From the NCBI GenBank assembly GCA_001403755.1, contig CYUH01000015.1, positions 1,404,589 to 1,468,588 of the forward strand: 64,000 nt of DNA. The letters run 5' to 3'. The notes under the pieces are model-generated. The model had not been told where the DNA came from. It did no database searches and worked only from the letters and a program-made list of their open reading frames with translations. Shown here piece by piece: positions 17,947 to 26,669 of the stretch. Each line of letters starts with the position of its first letter. The first letter of the stretch is position 1. The translations under genes and the position numbers were made by a program. This stretch comes from Chryseobacterium senegalense (GTDB lineage: Bacteria > Bacteroidota > Bacteroidia > Flavobacteriales > Weeksellaceae).

Positions 17947-19158
17947 ATGACTACTTTTCAATTTACTCTCAAAAATGGTTCAAAAGCCAATGGTGAAAAA
18001 AGTATCGTTGCGCTGTTTATTAAAGACCGCAAAAATACCAGCTTATCAATTCAGAAATCGTGTAAAGAAGAACAATGGAGTTTTGAAACAGAACGGGTAA
18101 AAAAGAGTCATCCGGAATACCAAAAAATCAACACTTTTATTGAAAAATATAAAGTGATTATCCAAAAAATCATCGATGATTTGGAGGATGAGAATATCCA
18201 GTACACCCTACCTGATTTAATTGACCGCATAAAAAACTTTAAGGGAAAAGGAAAGACAAAAACTTTTACCGAATTTATTTCTGAAAACACCGAAAATCTT
18301 AAATCTCTGGACAAATTAGGTTCTGCTAAAATTGAAAAGCAGACGCTGCAATCGCTACAAACTTTTCTTGGCAAAAAAGATATTGGGTTTAATGAGCTTT
18401 CTTTCCAATGTCTAAAGAAATATGAGAATTATTGCGTTTTGAAGGGAAACAAACCAGCTACGATTGGAATGAGACTTCGCACGATCCGCTATATTTTCAA
18501 CTTGGCGATAAAGTCTAAAATTATTAAGGAATCTCAATACCCGTTTAAAGAATATAAAATATCAAGTGTAAAAAGCACCAGCAAAAAGGAATTTCTCACG
18601 CAGGAAGAAATCGGCAAACTTGTCAATTACGAACCTGCAAACGAGTACGAACAATTTGCCAAGGACATGTTTCTCTTCAGCTATTACGGGCGCGGAATCA
18701 ATTTTATAGATGTGTTAAAATTAGAAAAGAATGGCATCTACAATGATACGGTTAGTTATCTGCGGACTAAAACCGGCGTTGCTGTACGATTTAAACTTAC
18801 CGAGATTTCCAAGGAAATTATTGAACGGTACCAATCGGATCCTGAATCTAAATTGATATTTAGAATTCTGAAGGACAACAACACGGAAGTAACCTATTTA
18901 AAAAACAAGTCCGCCAAATATTTACAGGTGTATGTAAATCCTTATCTGAAGACGATGATGTCGAAACTAAAAATCAGCAAAAACATCACATACTATTGCG
19001 CAAGGCATTCCTTTGCAACTGCTCTCAAGTTTAATAATGTTTCAATTGAAATCATCCGTGAAGCATTGGGACATAAGGACATTAATTCTACCATGTCTTA
19101 TCTCAATTCTTTACCTGATGCAAAACTAGATAAGATTATTGAGGATGTTATTAAATAG
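17947..19158 (+). CDS. Tyrosine recombinase (genomic-island integrase)
   Basis: The 403-residue integrase has an N-terminal arm-type and SAM-like DNA-binding region (residues 1-210) and a C-terminal catalytic domain. The first catalytic Arg is in SYYGRGINFIDVL. A YYCARHSFAT box supplies the second Arg (the usual His three residues before it is Tyr), then GHKDINSTMSYL gives the His and the tyrosine nucleophile. It is the size of Bacteroidota ICE/island integrases, and its position beside a tRNA-Met 3' fragment indicates that it inserted this island. It is complete, unlike the recombinase pieces in the cassette array. Confidence 0.9.
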   Translation: MTTFQFTLKNGSKANGEKSIVALFIKDRKNTSLSIQKSCKEEQWSFETERVKKSHPEYQKINTFIEKYKVIIQKIIDDLEDENIQYTLPDLIDRIKNFKGKGKTKTFTEFISENTENLKSLDKLGSAKIEKQTLQSLQTFLGKKDIGFNELSFQCLKKYENYCVLKGNKPATIGMRLRTIRYIFNLAIKSKIIKESQYPFKEYKISSVKSTSKKEFLTQEEIGKLVNYEPANEYEQFAKDMFLFSYYGRGINFIDVLKLEKNGIYNDTVSYLRTKTGVAVRFKLTEISKEIIERYQSDPESKLIFRILKDNNTEVTYLKNKSAKYLQVYVNPYLKTMMSKLKISKNITYYCARHSFATALKFNNVSIEIIREALGHKDINSTMSYLNSLPDAKLDKIIEDVIK

Positions 19159-19239
19159 GGATTTTACTTTCTGTTCAACGAAACTGGTATTCAATGACAT
19201 TGAAGTTGTGATTTTATCGAACATTCCTCGTCCTATAAT

Positions 19240-20238
19240 CTAATCATTATTTAATATCTTCATAATTTCTTCCATTGTTTGAATTAAAATTTCAAAGCTT
19301 GGACTTTCCCCTACAATCATATTGCTTTGCATAATTTTATAATCGTTTCCCCATTCGTTAATCACTTCTTTGGGAGGAATAATATTGATAAATCCCTTTT
19401 TGTGATTTTCATAATTAATCCATTTGGAACGATTCATTTTCTCTCTAAATACCACAATCTTCTCAAAAAGCTCATCATCTGCTAAAGCATTTTTACCATA
19501 ATCGGTATAATAAAGTTGATACAAATCGAACAAATGCCGACTCATCCTCTCACTTCTAATTCGATCTTTCGGTTTTGAGAACTCTTCATGAAGCAAAAGA
19601 ATTTTTTCCAAAAAAGTTTTTGTCGGCACGGTAACCAATACTTCAAATGGCGGTAGTGAAAATGGAGCTTCTTGGTAATAATCTTCAATAAATGATTGAA
19701 CCATTTTTCTCTCGGAAGGTTCGGTCATTGCTCTTGCGCCCATTTCAATCAATACCTTTTGCTGAACATAACTTTCTTGAGGCATTACACTTTTATAAAC
19801 CAACTCTAAGTGATTAGGATCACTTAAATCGTCCACAATTTCTGAATATTTGATTTCGTAATCGTTTGGAGAAATACCCAAGTTCTTCAACTGGCATTCT
19901 AATTCTTCTCTAAAATCCGATATCACAAACTTCCCCGCAGTTTTACGCAGTTTCTTCATTTGTGTTATTGTGCCGGGCTCCGCAGAAAACCCCAATAAAT
20001 TTCTATCAATAATCAAATCAACATCTTCGGAAAAGCGTTCGATAATTTGATACGCTTTACTTAAAGAAGTTCCACCCTTAAAAATAATCTGATCCTTATA
20101 TTTTGACTGAAAAACGGCGCGTAACACCATACAAACCCACCAATCCTTTTCTATTGCAAATGGCACATAACCTGTAGATAAGCCTAACTGATTTAAAGTT
20201 TCAACCCGTTGTTCCTTAGTAAGTTGTTGATGCCACAT
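19240..20238 (-). CDS. AbiEii-type nucleotidyltransferase toxin
   Basis: The 332-residue protein carries the nucleotidyltransferase motif FKGGTSLSKAYQ (GGTSLS at 55-60) and the metal-binding EDVDL (71-75), which identify the AbiEii/AbiGii toxin group. Such toxins modify tRNA or nucleotide substrates and abort phage infection when the antitoxin loses control. It follows its partner antitoxin by 1 bp, so the pair is one translationally linked unit. The stop lies 82 bp from the island integrase end, which is convergent. Confidence 0.88.
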   Translation of the reverse strand: MWHQQLTKEQRVETLNQLGLSTGYVPFAIEKDWWVCMVLRAVFQSKYKDQIIFKGGTSLSKAYQIIERFSEDVDLIIDRNLLGFSAEPGTITQMKKLRKTAGKFVISDFREELECQLKNLGISPNDYEIKYSEIVDDLSDPNHLELVYKSVMPQESYVQQKVLIEMGARAMTEPSERKMVQSFIEDYYQEAPFSLPPFEVLVTVPTKTFLEKILLLHEEFSKPKDRIRSERMSRHLFDLYQLYYTDYGKNALADDELFEKIVVFREKMNRSKWINYENHKKGFINIIPPKEVINEWGNDYKIMQSNMIVGESPSFEILIQTMEEIMKILNND

Positions 20239-20239
20239 T

Positions 20240-20905
20240 TTATGATAGGTTTATATTTCTAATTCTTTTCTGAATCCAAACTGGTGCAAATTTCAACTGA
20301 GAATTCAAGATATTTTCGTCTAATTTCTTAATATATGGGATAAGTTTTTCTTCAAAAGCTTGTGAAATATTTTTCTCGCCAGTAATTTTATACGCCTGAA
20401 TGATAAGTTGCAGCAGGCCATCTTTTACAGCCAAATTTCTCGGAGAAGTTTTATTGAACTTAATTTTGCTTTTCCCTATGTTGATTTCCCGTTGCGCACC
20501 ATCGGTTAAATATACAGCGTGCAAAGGAATTTGAGTGGAAAGTCCCAGAAGATACATTGCCATAACCCCCGTAGGTGCAATCCTGGCTTTATCTCGTTTG
20601 GCAATCTCTTTAGCAATCTGTTCTATACTTGGATAAACAATTCCTAAAAGCTCATCCTTTTTTGGGTTTAAATAAATTCCATGAGCCAGGCGAACGATAA
20701 CCCCTTGCTCTTCCAATCGACGAAGGACTTGGCGGATATTTTCCGAAGTGCCAAATTTTTGAAAATCTTCTGCGAAAAATATTTTTCCCTTTGAAGACTT
20801 CCTTATCTTGTTTTCTATTTGACTATGAGTATTTTGCGTCACTTTTTGAAAATTATTTGTCACAAATTTAGTAAATATTTGTGACAAATTGCTAGACATT
20901 TGCAT
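20240..20905 (-). CDS. AbiEi-type antitoxin/regulator (DUF6088-like)
   Basis: The 221-residue protein has an N-terminal winged-helix-like region (ENIRQVLRRLEEQGVIVRLA, GIYLNPKK) and a C-terminal domain (APTGVMAMYLLGLSTQIPLHAVYLTDG), matching AbiEi/DUF6088 antitoxins. These autorepress the operon and neutralise AbiEii. A second in-frame ATG two codons in (20899) is an alternative start. Upstream is a perfect 19-bp inverted repeat (20912-20961) that could be its operator, a transcriptional barrier or the edge of the cassette array. Confidence 0.82.
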   Translation of the reverse strand: MQMSSNLSQIFTKFVTNNFQKVTQNTHSQIENKIRKSSKGKIFFAEDFQKFGTSENIRQVLRRLEEQGVIVRLAHGIYLNPKKDELLGIVYPSIEQIAKEIAKRDKARIAPTGVMAMYLLGLSTQIPLHAVYLTDGAQREINIGKSKIKFNKTSPRNLAVKDGLLQLIIQAYKITGEKNISQAFEEKLIPYIKKLDENILNSQLKFAPVWIQKRIRNINLS

Positions 20906-20911
20906 CTTTTA

Positions 20912-20961
20912 CTTAGTCTTGCTAGCTTTGCAACAGTAGCTACAAAGCTAGCAAGACTAAG
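20912..20961. repeat. Perfect 19-bp inverted repeat at the array edge
   Basis: CTTAGTCTTGCTAGCTTTG (20912-20930) is mirrored exactly at 20943-20961 with a 12-base loop. It ends on the G of the GTTGAAC core where the first decayed recombinase element begins, in the position that an attC-like palindrome occupies at all other copies. The left RYYYAAC core is missing, so it is a one-sided or altered site. Confidence 0.7.
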
Positions 20962-21906
20962 TTGAACTAAACCTCCGGTAGCTTTTTCCATTCGCCGTTT
21001 TAGTAACTTTGTTTTTATTAACCTTTTAAAAACTCATGAAATGGCTACAAAAAAAATCTACTGAGGATTTAAGAACAAACAAATTCCTTAATCGTGCCTC
21101 GAGCGAAGTTAACGGTTTTGCCGAACTTCTGCAACGCTTCGAAAGAAATATCTCCATCCTGGGCAGAAGCAAGCGTACCTTCGACAATTATTCCCGTCAC
21201 GTTGCAGCCTTAGCGCTTCATTTCGGTAAAGTCCCTGCCGAATTAAACCCGGAAGACATCAAAGATTACCTTTTTAAACTTCAAAAGCGATCAAAAACCC
21301 CTTCTCAGTCGTACTTTAAACATACCGTTTACGGACTGCGGTTTTTGCTGAAAACCGAAGGCTTGCCTTACAGCTACCTCCATCTTCCCCCGATTCCAAA
21401 AGTCAAAAAACTTCCCATTATTTTAAGCCGTGAAGAAATCTGGCGATTGCTTCAAAGTGCCGAACTCCTGAAACACAGACTGCTCATCGGCCTGATCTAC
21501 GGTTGCGGACTGCGCTGTATGGAAGTAAGAAATATCAAGCTTCACACCCAAAACGCTGCTCAATAAATGCCGGTGCTGCAAGGAGGGAAACCTGGTGACC
21601 ATTGCCATTTTCGGGCAGCGCGGTCCGCCGCAGGACTTTCTTTTCGTTACCCAACCTTTGTCTGCGAAATAACCTTTGTGGGTAAGGGAAGCTGTGCCCT
21701 ACAGCCAGTAAAACCCCGCAGAAACCACTTCCAAAGGCTACCCAACGCCACAAAAAAAGCAGTCCTTCCGAAAAAACTGCTTTGTACCTCTAAATTCTAA
21801 AAACGACATCCCCATAAGAGGACCATCATACTGCTGAAAAGCTACCGGAGCTTCCGTTCAACGGGCTTTCATTTCTTGTCTTGCAGACAAAACGAAAGCT
21901 TAGTTA
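20962..21906 (+). mobile_element. Decayed tyrosine-recombinase/IS91 element, copy 1 (long form)
   Basis: The 945-bp element has inverted ends: TTGAAC...CTCCGGTAGCTTTT at the left, and AAAAGCTACCGGAG...GTTCAAC near the right, followed by a constant hairpin ending GCTTAGTTA. A plus-strand promoter element TAACTTTG lies at 21004-21011. This is the only copy whose recombinase reading frame runs unbroken from MKWLQKK. Confidence 0.75.
21036..21566 (+). pseudogene. Tyrosine recombinase, truncated after the first catalytic Arg region
   Basis: The 176-residue frame covers the SAM-like core-binding domain (ERNISILGRSKRTFDNYSRH, ending SYLHLPPIPKVKKLP) and the start of the catalytic domain (LSREEIWRLL, LIYGCGLRCMEVRNIKL, with the first catalytic Arg). 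It then stops at KLHTQNAAQ. The HxxR, GH and Tyr motifs are absent. Directly after the stop, another frame reads CRCCKEGNLVTIAIFGQRGPP, the zinc-knuckle and RGPP tail typical of IS91-family transposases. An internal deletion has therefore joined a recombinase gene to the end of an IS91-type transposase gene. Confidence 0.75.
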
Positions 21907-21922
21907 TTAGCAGAAGTTTTTC

Positions 21923-22810
21923 TTATTCCAATTGTTTTTTAATTCTTTCGGTGGTTTCTTTTGGTAAATCTATCAATGTCATGATATGTTCAGAGTTATT
22001 TTCCCAATAAGTTTTCGGAAATTTTGCGGAATTATAAAGGTTTTTTCCTCTAATTACAGGAACAATTTTGTCATTTTTCCCTTGAATAATTATTTTAGGA
22101 ACATTCTCAATATACTTTATGTCTTGTACAGCAACATATTCTTGGTTAAAATCTTGAGGAGAATTTTTCGCTTTTTCTTTCAGAAATGAAATTGGAGAAT
22201 AATCCATTGCTAAAGTTTGTGCAGATTCAATAGAACTATCAAGAACTAATAAATTGATTTTAGATTGATTTTCTTTAGTTATTTTTACGGCAAGTTGACC
22301 TCCTAAAGACATTCCATAAACAACTATTTTGCTATTTCCATTGTTTTCTGAATTTAAAAAATCTTTAAATGCCATTTCAGTATCTTTCAAAACCCCTTGA
22401 TAATTTGGAATTCCATTTGATTTTCCAAAACCTCTCCAATCAAAAGCATAAACTTCAAATCCGTTTTCAACCAATGGTCTTATCATATCTTGGTAAGTGC
22501 TTACATTTCCTCCGCCTCCATGAATAAAAAATATTTTTGAATTTGTTTCTTGTTTTGGCTTAAACACATAAGTATAAATGTTAATTGACTCATTAACTTT
22601 TAAAACTTTTTCTGAATGTGGCAACTCTTTGAAAGGTAGCATTTCTTTGCTTGGAAAATAAAAAAGTTTTGATTCGTCATTATTTACAATTCCTTCAAAA
22701 ATTGGTTTTGTTTTGTAAAAATAAACTCCTAAACCAATAATTCCTACTAATCCCAAAAATAAAATTAAGCCGATAATTTTCAAAATTTTCTTTGTTTTCA
22801 TTCTTTTCAC
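21923..22810 (-). CDS. Membrane-anchored alpha/beta hydrolase (cassette cargo)
   Basis: The 295-residue protein has an N-terminal membrane helix (IIGLILFLGLVGIIGLGVYF, about residues 11-30). The hydrolase fold shows FFIHGGGGNVSTY (oxyanion HG), FDWRGFG, the nucleophile elbow VYGMSLGGQ, and a late GKNDKIVPV/NSEHIMT pair for Asp and His. It is probably an esterase or peptidase-like hydrolase with its domain outside the inner membrane. The stop codon lies 16 bp from the left edge of the cassette, a spacing repeated across the array. Substrate is unknown. Confidence 0.8.
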   Translation of the reverse strand: MKRMKTKKILKIIGLILFLGLVGIIGLGVYFYKTKPIFEGIVNNDESKLFYFPSKEMLPFKELPHSEKVLKVNESINIYTYVFKPKQETNSKIFFIHGGGGNVSTYQDMIRPLVENGFEVYAFDWRGFGKSNGIPNYQGVLKDTEMAFKDFLNSENNGNSKIVVYGMSLGGQLAVKITKENQSKINLLVLDSSIESAQTLAMDYSPISFLKEKAKNSPQDFNQEYVAVQDIKYIENVPKIIIQGKNDKIVPVIRGKNLYNSAKFPKTYWENNSEHIMTLIDLPKETTERIKKQLE

Positions 22811-22940
22811 AATTTGATTGGTAAATTTGACTAATTATTTTTTGTTGAAGAATTTGTTTTGATTGAACTGTCAAATATGATTTCCGAATTGTTAAATTTT
22901 GTTCCCGAGTTGTTTTTTGCGGGGTTTTTGATAAAATTCT

Positions 22941-23037
22941 GACTAACGTTAAATCAATTCAGTGATAATCAAATAGTTATAGATTTTAATTTTTGACCAT
23001 TTGATTATCCAAAATAGTAAAAATTTCTTCGTTAGCG
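22941..23037. repeat. attC-like site, 97-bp family, copy 1
   Basis: The site runs from GACTAAC to GTTAGCG with inner arms GATAATCAAAT/ATTTGATTATC. The preceding TTCTGACTAA is nearly complementary to the cassette start TTAGCAGAA at 21907. The same 97-bp site plus about 36 bp of downstream sequence recurs at 46570 and, interrupted by IS110, at 36496. Confidence 0.65.
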
Positions 23038-23073
23038 GCTAAAAACAACTCCGTTTTCGAGTAGGGGAATTGT

Positions 23074-23205
23074 TGCTAACGTTTCGGGGCTTGGCGATGG
23101 CGGGAAAATCGAAGCCGAAACTTTCAACTAAAATACAAATTTTAATCGAAGCACAAAACGTGAACTTTGTACTTTCCGCCCGCTATTGCCAAACCCTTGT
23201 TGAAC
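23074..23205. repeat. attC-like site, 132-bp family, copy 1
   Basis: It begins TGCTAAC and ends GTTGAAC. The arms GGGCTTGGCGATGGCGGG and CCCGCTATTGCCAAACCC pair with four mismatches. It is essentially identical to the site at 33441-33572 although the neighbouring cargo differs, which shows that sites move independently of particular genes. Confidence 0.7.
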
Positions 23206-24159
23206 TAAACCTCCGGTAGCTTTTCCCATTCGCCGTTTTAGTAACTTTGTTTTTATTAACCTTTTAAAAACTCATCAAATGGCTACAAAAAAAAATCTCC
23301 GGAGGATTTAAGGACCAACAAATTCCTTAATCGTGCCTCGAGCGAAGTTAACGGTTTTGCCGAACTTCTGCAACGCTTCGAAAGAAATATTTCCATCCTG
23401 GGCAGAAGCAGGCGTACCTTCGACAATTATTCCCGTCACGTTGCAGCCTTAGCGCTTCATTTCGGTAAAGTCCCTACCGAATTAAACCCGGAAGACATCA
23501 AAGATTACCTTTTTGAACTTCAAAATCGATCAAAAACCCCTTCTCAGTCGTACTTTAAACATACCGTTTACGGACTGCGGTTTTTGCTGAAAACCGAAGG
23601 CTTGCCTTACAGCTACCTCCATCTTCCCGCGATTCCAAAAGTCAAAAAACTTCCCACTATTTTAAGCCGTGAAGAAATCTGGCGCATGCTTCAAAGTGCT
23701 GAACTCCTGAAACACAAACTGCTCATCGGCCTGATCTACGGTTGCGGACTGCGCTGCATGGAAGTAAGGAATATCAAGCTTCAGCATTTGGATTTCGACC
23801 GGAAGATGCTGCTCAATAAATGTCGGTGCTGCAAGGAGGGAAACCTGGTGACCATTGCCGTTTTTGGGCAGCGCGGTCCACCGCAGGACTTTCTTTTCGT
23901 TACCCAACCTCTGTCTGCGAAATAACCTTTGCGGGTAAGGGAAGCTGTGCCCTACAGCCAATAAAACCCCGCAGAAACCACTTCCAACGGCTACCCAACG
24001 CCACAAAAAAAGCAGTCCTTACGAAAAAACTGCTTTGTACCTCTAAATTCTAAAAACGACATCCCCATAAGAGGACCAAAATGCTGCTGAAAAGCTACCG
24101 GAGCTTCCGTTCAACGGACTTTCATTTCTTGTCTTGCAGACAAAACGAAAGCTTAGTTA
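23200..24159 (+). mobile_element. Decayed recombinase/IS91 element, copy 2 (long form)
   Basis: The 960-bp copy has an extra A in the start region that throws the N-terminus out of frame. From 23584 to 23925 one frame runs from FLLKTEGLPYSYLHLP through EVRNIKLQHLDFDRKML directly into NKCRCCKEGNLVTIAVFGQ. The recombinase-to-IS91 fusion point is therefore visible within a single frame here. Confidence 0.75.
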
Positions 24160-24175
24160 TTAGGCGATGTGATAT

Positions 24176-25480
24176 TTAAAGCCCCCTAATTTCATAAAAA
24201 TTTGTTATTTCATCTTCAATCAATGCCGAGCATTCTGCCCATTCATCAAAGTCTTCTGTAATATGGGGTATATTTTTGTAAAGAAAATTTTTGTCATAAT
24301 CTTTAAGAACTAATGGAGTATCAGAAAACTCATAATGAGGTATAATTTTAAGTTCATACATTGCTTTTGAAATTGTTATCTTTTCAAAACCAACACCCAA
24401 TTTATCAAATAATTGTCTTCCTTTACTGAATTCTTCCTCAAAAATACGTTTGAAATTGTTTTGACTTTGTATTTCATTTAGGATTTGATCAGATTCTTTT
24501 ACAATCGAATCGTTGAATTGTTCGTAGTTTCCGAGTTTTGATGCATCAAGAATATCTTCAACTGTAATAATCTCTCTATTATAAAAGCTTTTATAATTAT
24601 ACAAGAGATTCATGAAAATAAATCCGTAATCGAAGTTTTCTATTAAAAATGGAATTTCATTTTTCCAAGCGAGATAATTATCAGGATTAATATACATCTT
24701 TTTAAGTAATTCAGAAGGCATATTCAATGCGACAGTAGCAAATATCGAAGAAGTTTCTATAGCTTTTGCAATATCAACTATGTTCAATACATTTGCCGCT
24801 AAATGTACAGCAACATTATATACTGCTAAGTTTTGATTATAAATTAGATCACAAACAAGTTCTCTATTGAAGTTTATATGTTCAACAAGTTTTACATCTT
24901 CAGCTTGATTTGAAATTGAGATTGCCCTTGTTCTGATTTCCTCAAATGTAGAATTTGTTTCTAATAGACTTACAATCGATAACGGAACTCTCGCAATTGG
25001 TTCTTCTGTACCATCGTTCTTTGTAAATCTAAACATAATTATGGGAGAACTTTGGGCTGAATTTCCATCATTATCAAATTTATGAGCAATAACAGTTTTA
25101 GACAACCATGGTTTATCCCCCATTTTAAATCTATTTGTGGAATAAATTTCGCTATAATAGTCTTTGTAAAATAATCTTTTAGAATCAATGGAATATTCAA
25201 CCAATTTATTATAATTCAAATAATCTAGGCTTAACCTTGTATCTATTGCTTTGCCAAACTTCAACATATATTTTTGTCCCCACAATGTTGCAATGTGATC
25301 AATGTAATGTCTGGTTTCGTGCAAAATTATAGATCTTTTTATAGAACTTTGTAAATCTTTTGGGTCATCATTTATTTTAAAAAATTCTTCTGTTGATAAT
25401 TCACAAAATGTTATTTTAAAATTAGACGGATTATAAAATGCAATTTCGCTATTTATTGCTGGAAATATATTAGTATTCAT
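24176..25480 (-). CDS. Hypothetical protein with HExxH-like motif (cassette cargo)
   Basis: I do not recognise the family. The 434-residue protein has no signal peptide. It contains SIILHETRHYIDHIATLWG, in which H54-E55-x-x-H58 matches a zinc-metalloprotease core and H62 is a possible extra ligand. The rest is helical and rich in Asn/Ile. The gene begins 32 bp from one cassette edge and its stop is 16 bp from the other, with pairing ends TTAGGCGAT/ATCGCCTAA. Its local AT content is higher than the chromosomal genes left of 17 kb, which suggests acquisition. Peptidase activity is only an inference from the motif. Confidence 0.65.
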   Translation of the reverse strand: MNTNIFPAINSEIAFYNPSNFKITFCELSTEEFFKINDDPKDLQSSIKRSIILHETRHYIDHIATLWGQKYMLKFGKAIDTRLSLDYLNYNKLVEYSIDSKRLFYKDYYSEIYSTNRFKMGDKPWLSKTVIAHKFDNDGNSAQSSPIIMFRFTKNDGTEEPIARVPLSIVSLLETNSTFEEIRTRAISISNQAEDVKLVEHINFNRELVCDLIYNQNLAVYNVAVHLAANVLNIVDIAKAIETSSIFATVALNMPSELLKKMYINPDNYLAWKNEIPFLIENFDYGFIFMNLLYNYKSFYNREIITVEDILDASKLGNYEQFNDSIVKESDQILNEIQSQNNFKRIFEEEFSKGRQLFDKLGVGFEKITISKAMYELKIIPHYEFSDTPLVLKDYDKNFLYKNIPHITEDFDEWAECSALIEDEITNFYEIRGL

Positions 25481-25505
25481 TCAAAGTTATTGTTTTTATC
25501 ATATC

Positions 25506-25637
25506 GCCTAACGTTTCGGGGCTTTGCGATGGTGGGGCAATCGAAGCACAAATCTTCAATTTTGCACAAAAGTTGAATCGAAGAACAACCGTTGAACTTT
25601 GCAGTTTCGCCCCACTATTGCCAAACCCGTGTTGAAC
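25506..25637. repeat. attC-like site (GCCTAAC...GTTGAAC)
   Basis: Both core sites match the integron consensus exactly (RYYYAAC and GTTRRRY). The arms GGGCTTTGCGATGGTGGGGC and GCCCCACTATTGCCAAACCC pair imperfectly. The site abuts the start side of the HExxH gene cassette. Confidence 0.72.
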
Positions 25638-26296
25638 TAAACCTCCGGTAGCTTTTCCCATTCGCCGTTTTAGTAACTTTGTTTTTATTAACCTTTTAAA
25701 AACTCATGAAATGGCTACAAAAAAAAATCTCCGGAGGATTTAAGGACAAACAAATTCCTTAATCGTGCCTCGAGCGAAGTTAACGGTTTTGCCGAACTTG
25801 TGCAACGCTTCGAAAGAAATATTTCCATCCTGGGCAGAAGCAAGCGTACCTTCGACAATTATTCCCGTCACGTTGCTGCCTTAACGCTTCATTTCGGTAA
25901 AGTCCCTACCGAATTAAACCCGGAAGACATCAAAGATTACCTTTTTGAACTTCAAAAGCGATCAAAAACCCCTTCTCAGTCGTACTTTAAACATACCGTT
26001 TACGGACTGCGGTTTTTGCTGAAAACCGAAGGCTTGCCTTATAGCTACCTCCATCTTCCCGCGATTCCAAAAGTGAAAAAACTTCCCACTATTTTAAGCC
26101 GTGAAGAAATCTGGCGAATGCTTCAAAGTGCTGTAAAACTGCTCTGTGTATCTAAATTCTGAAAACGACATCTTCATAAGAATACCAAAATGCTGGCGAA
26201 AAGCTACCGGAGCTTCCGTTCAACGGGCTTTCATCTTCTTTCCTGCGGATAAGACGACCCGAACGAAGTGAACAGAGCGAAGCTAAAGCTTAGTTA
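25632..26296 (+). mobile_element. Decayed recombinase/IS91 element, copy 3 (short form)
   Basis: This 665-bp copy has lost the IS91-like tail: recombinase sequence ends after REEIWRMLQSA and joins the element's right end. About 35 bp of extra sequence lies just before the terminal GCTTAGTTA. The N-terminal frame is broken. Confidence 0.72.
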
Positions 26297-26322
26297 TTAG
26301 GCAACGTTGTTTTTCGGTTATC

Positions 26323-26511
26323 AATAATATTGCGCCTGAAACCGAAATGGATGAGAATGTAAAAGGATGGTTAGATGACCTTGATTTTATTGAAATAGTA
26401 ATGCAAGCGGAACTTGAATTTGATTGCACCATAAAGGAATGAGAAAAAAAAATAGATGACTTTGAAAAGGTGTCTGATTTGGTCGATTGGCTGGTCAACA
26501 ATGTTGCCTAA
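26323..26511 (+). pseudogene. Acyl-carrier-protein-like fragment in a mini-cassette
   Basis: The plus-strand frame reads NNIAPETEMDENVKGWLDDL followed by DFIEIVMQAELEFDCTIKE, a TGA stop (26440), then KIDDFEKVSDLVDWLVNN. This is an acyl-carrier-protein helix II-III pattern in which the phosphopantetheine Ser of the DSLD motif is Asp (DDLD). The first helix and start codon are missing. The 217-bp cassette (26297-26512) has pairing ends TTAGGCAAC/GTTGCCTAA. A broken ACP-like gene is the only content. Confidence 0.5.
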
Positions 26512-26638
26512 CGTTCCGCCGCTTCTCGTCAGTTGCGAAGTTCGGAACTTTTTATTTTCTGTTAAAGATAAAAATTCTTGCGAAACGAGAACGAGAACTT
26601 ACCACAAAATTCGCAATTGCGAGCAACGGCTGTTAGCG
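26506..26638. repeat. attC-like site (GCCTAAC...GTTAGCG)
   Basis: The arms contain GCCGCTTCTCGTCAGTTGCGAA and its imperfect mirror TTCGCAATTGCGAGCAACGGC. The site joins the ACP-like mini-cassette directly to the YeiH cassette, with no decayed recombinase element between them. Confidence 0.68.
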
Positions 26639-26669
26639 GATAGCCCTTTTACCTTTTTTAGGAAATTTA

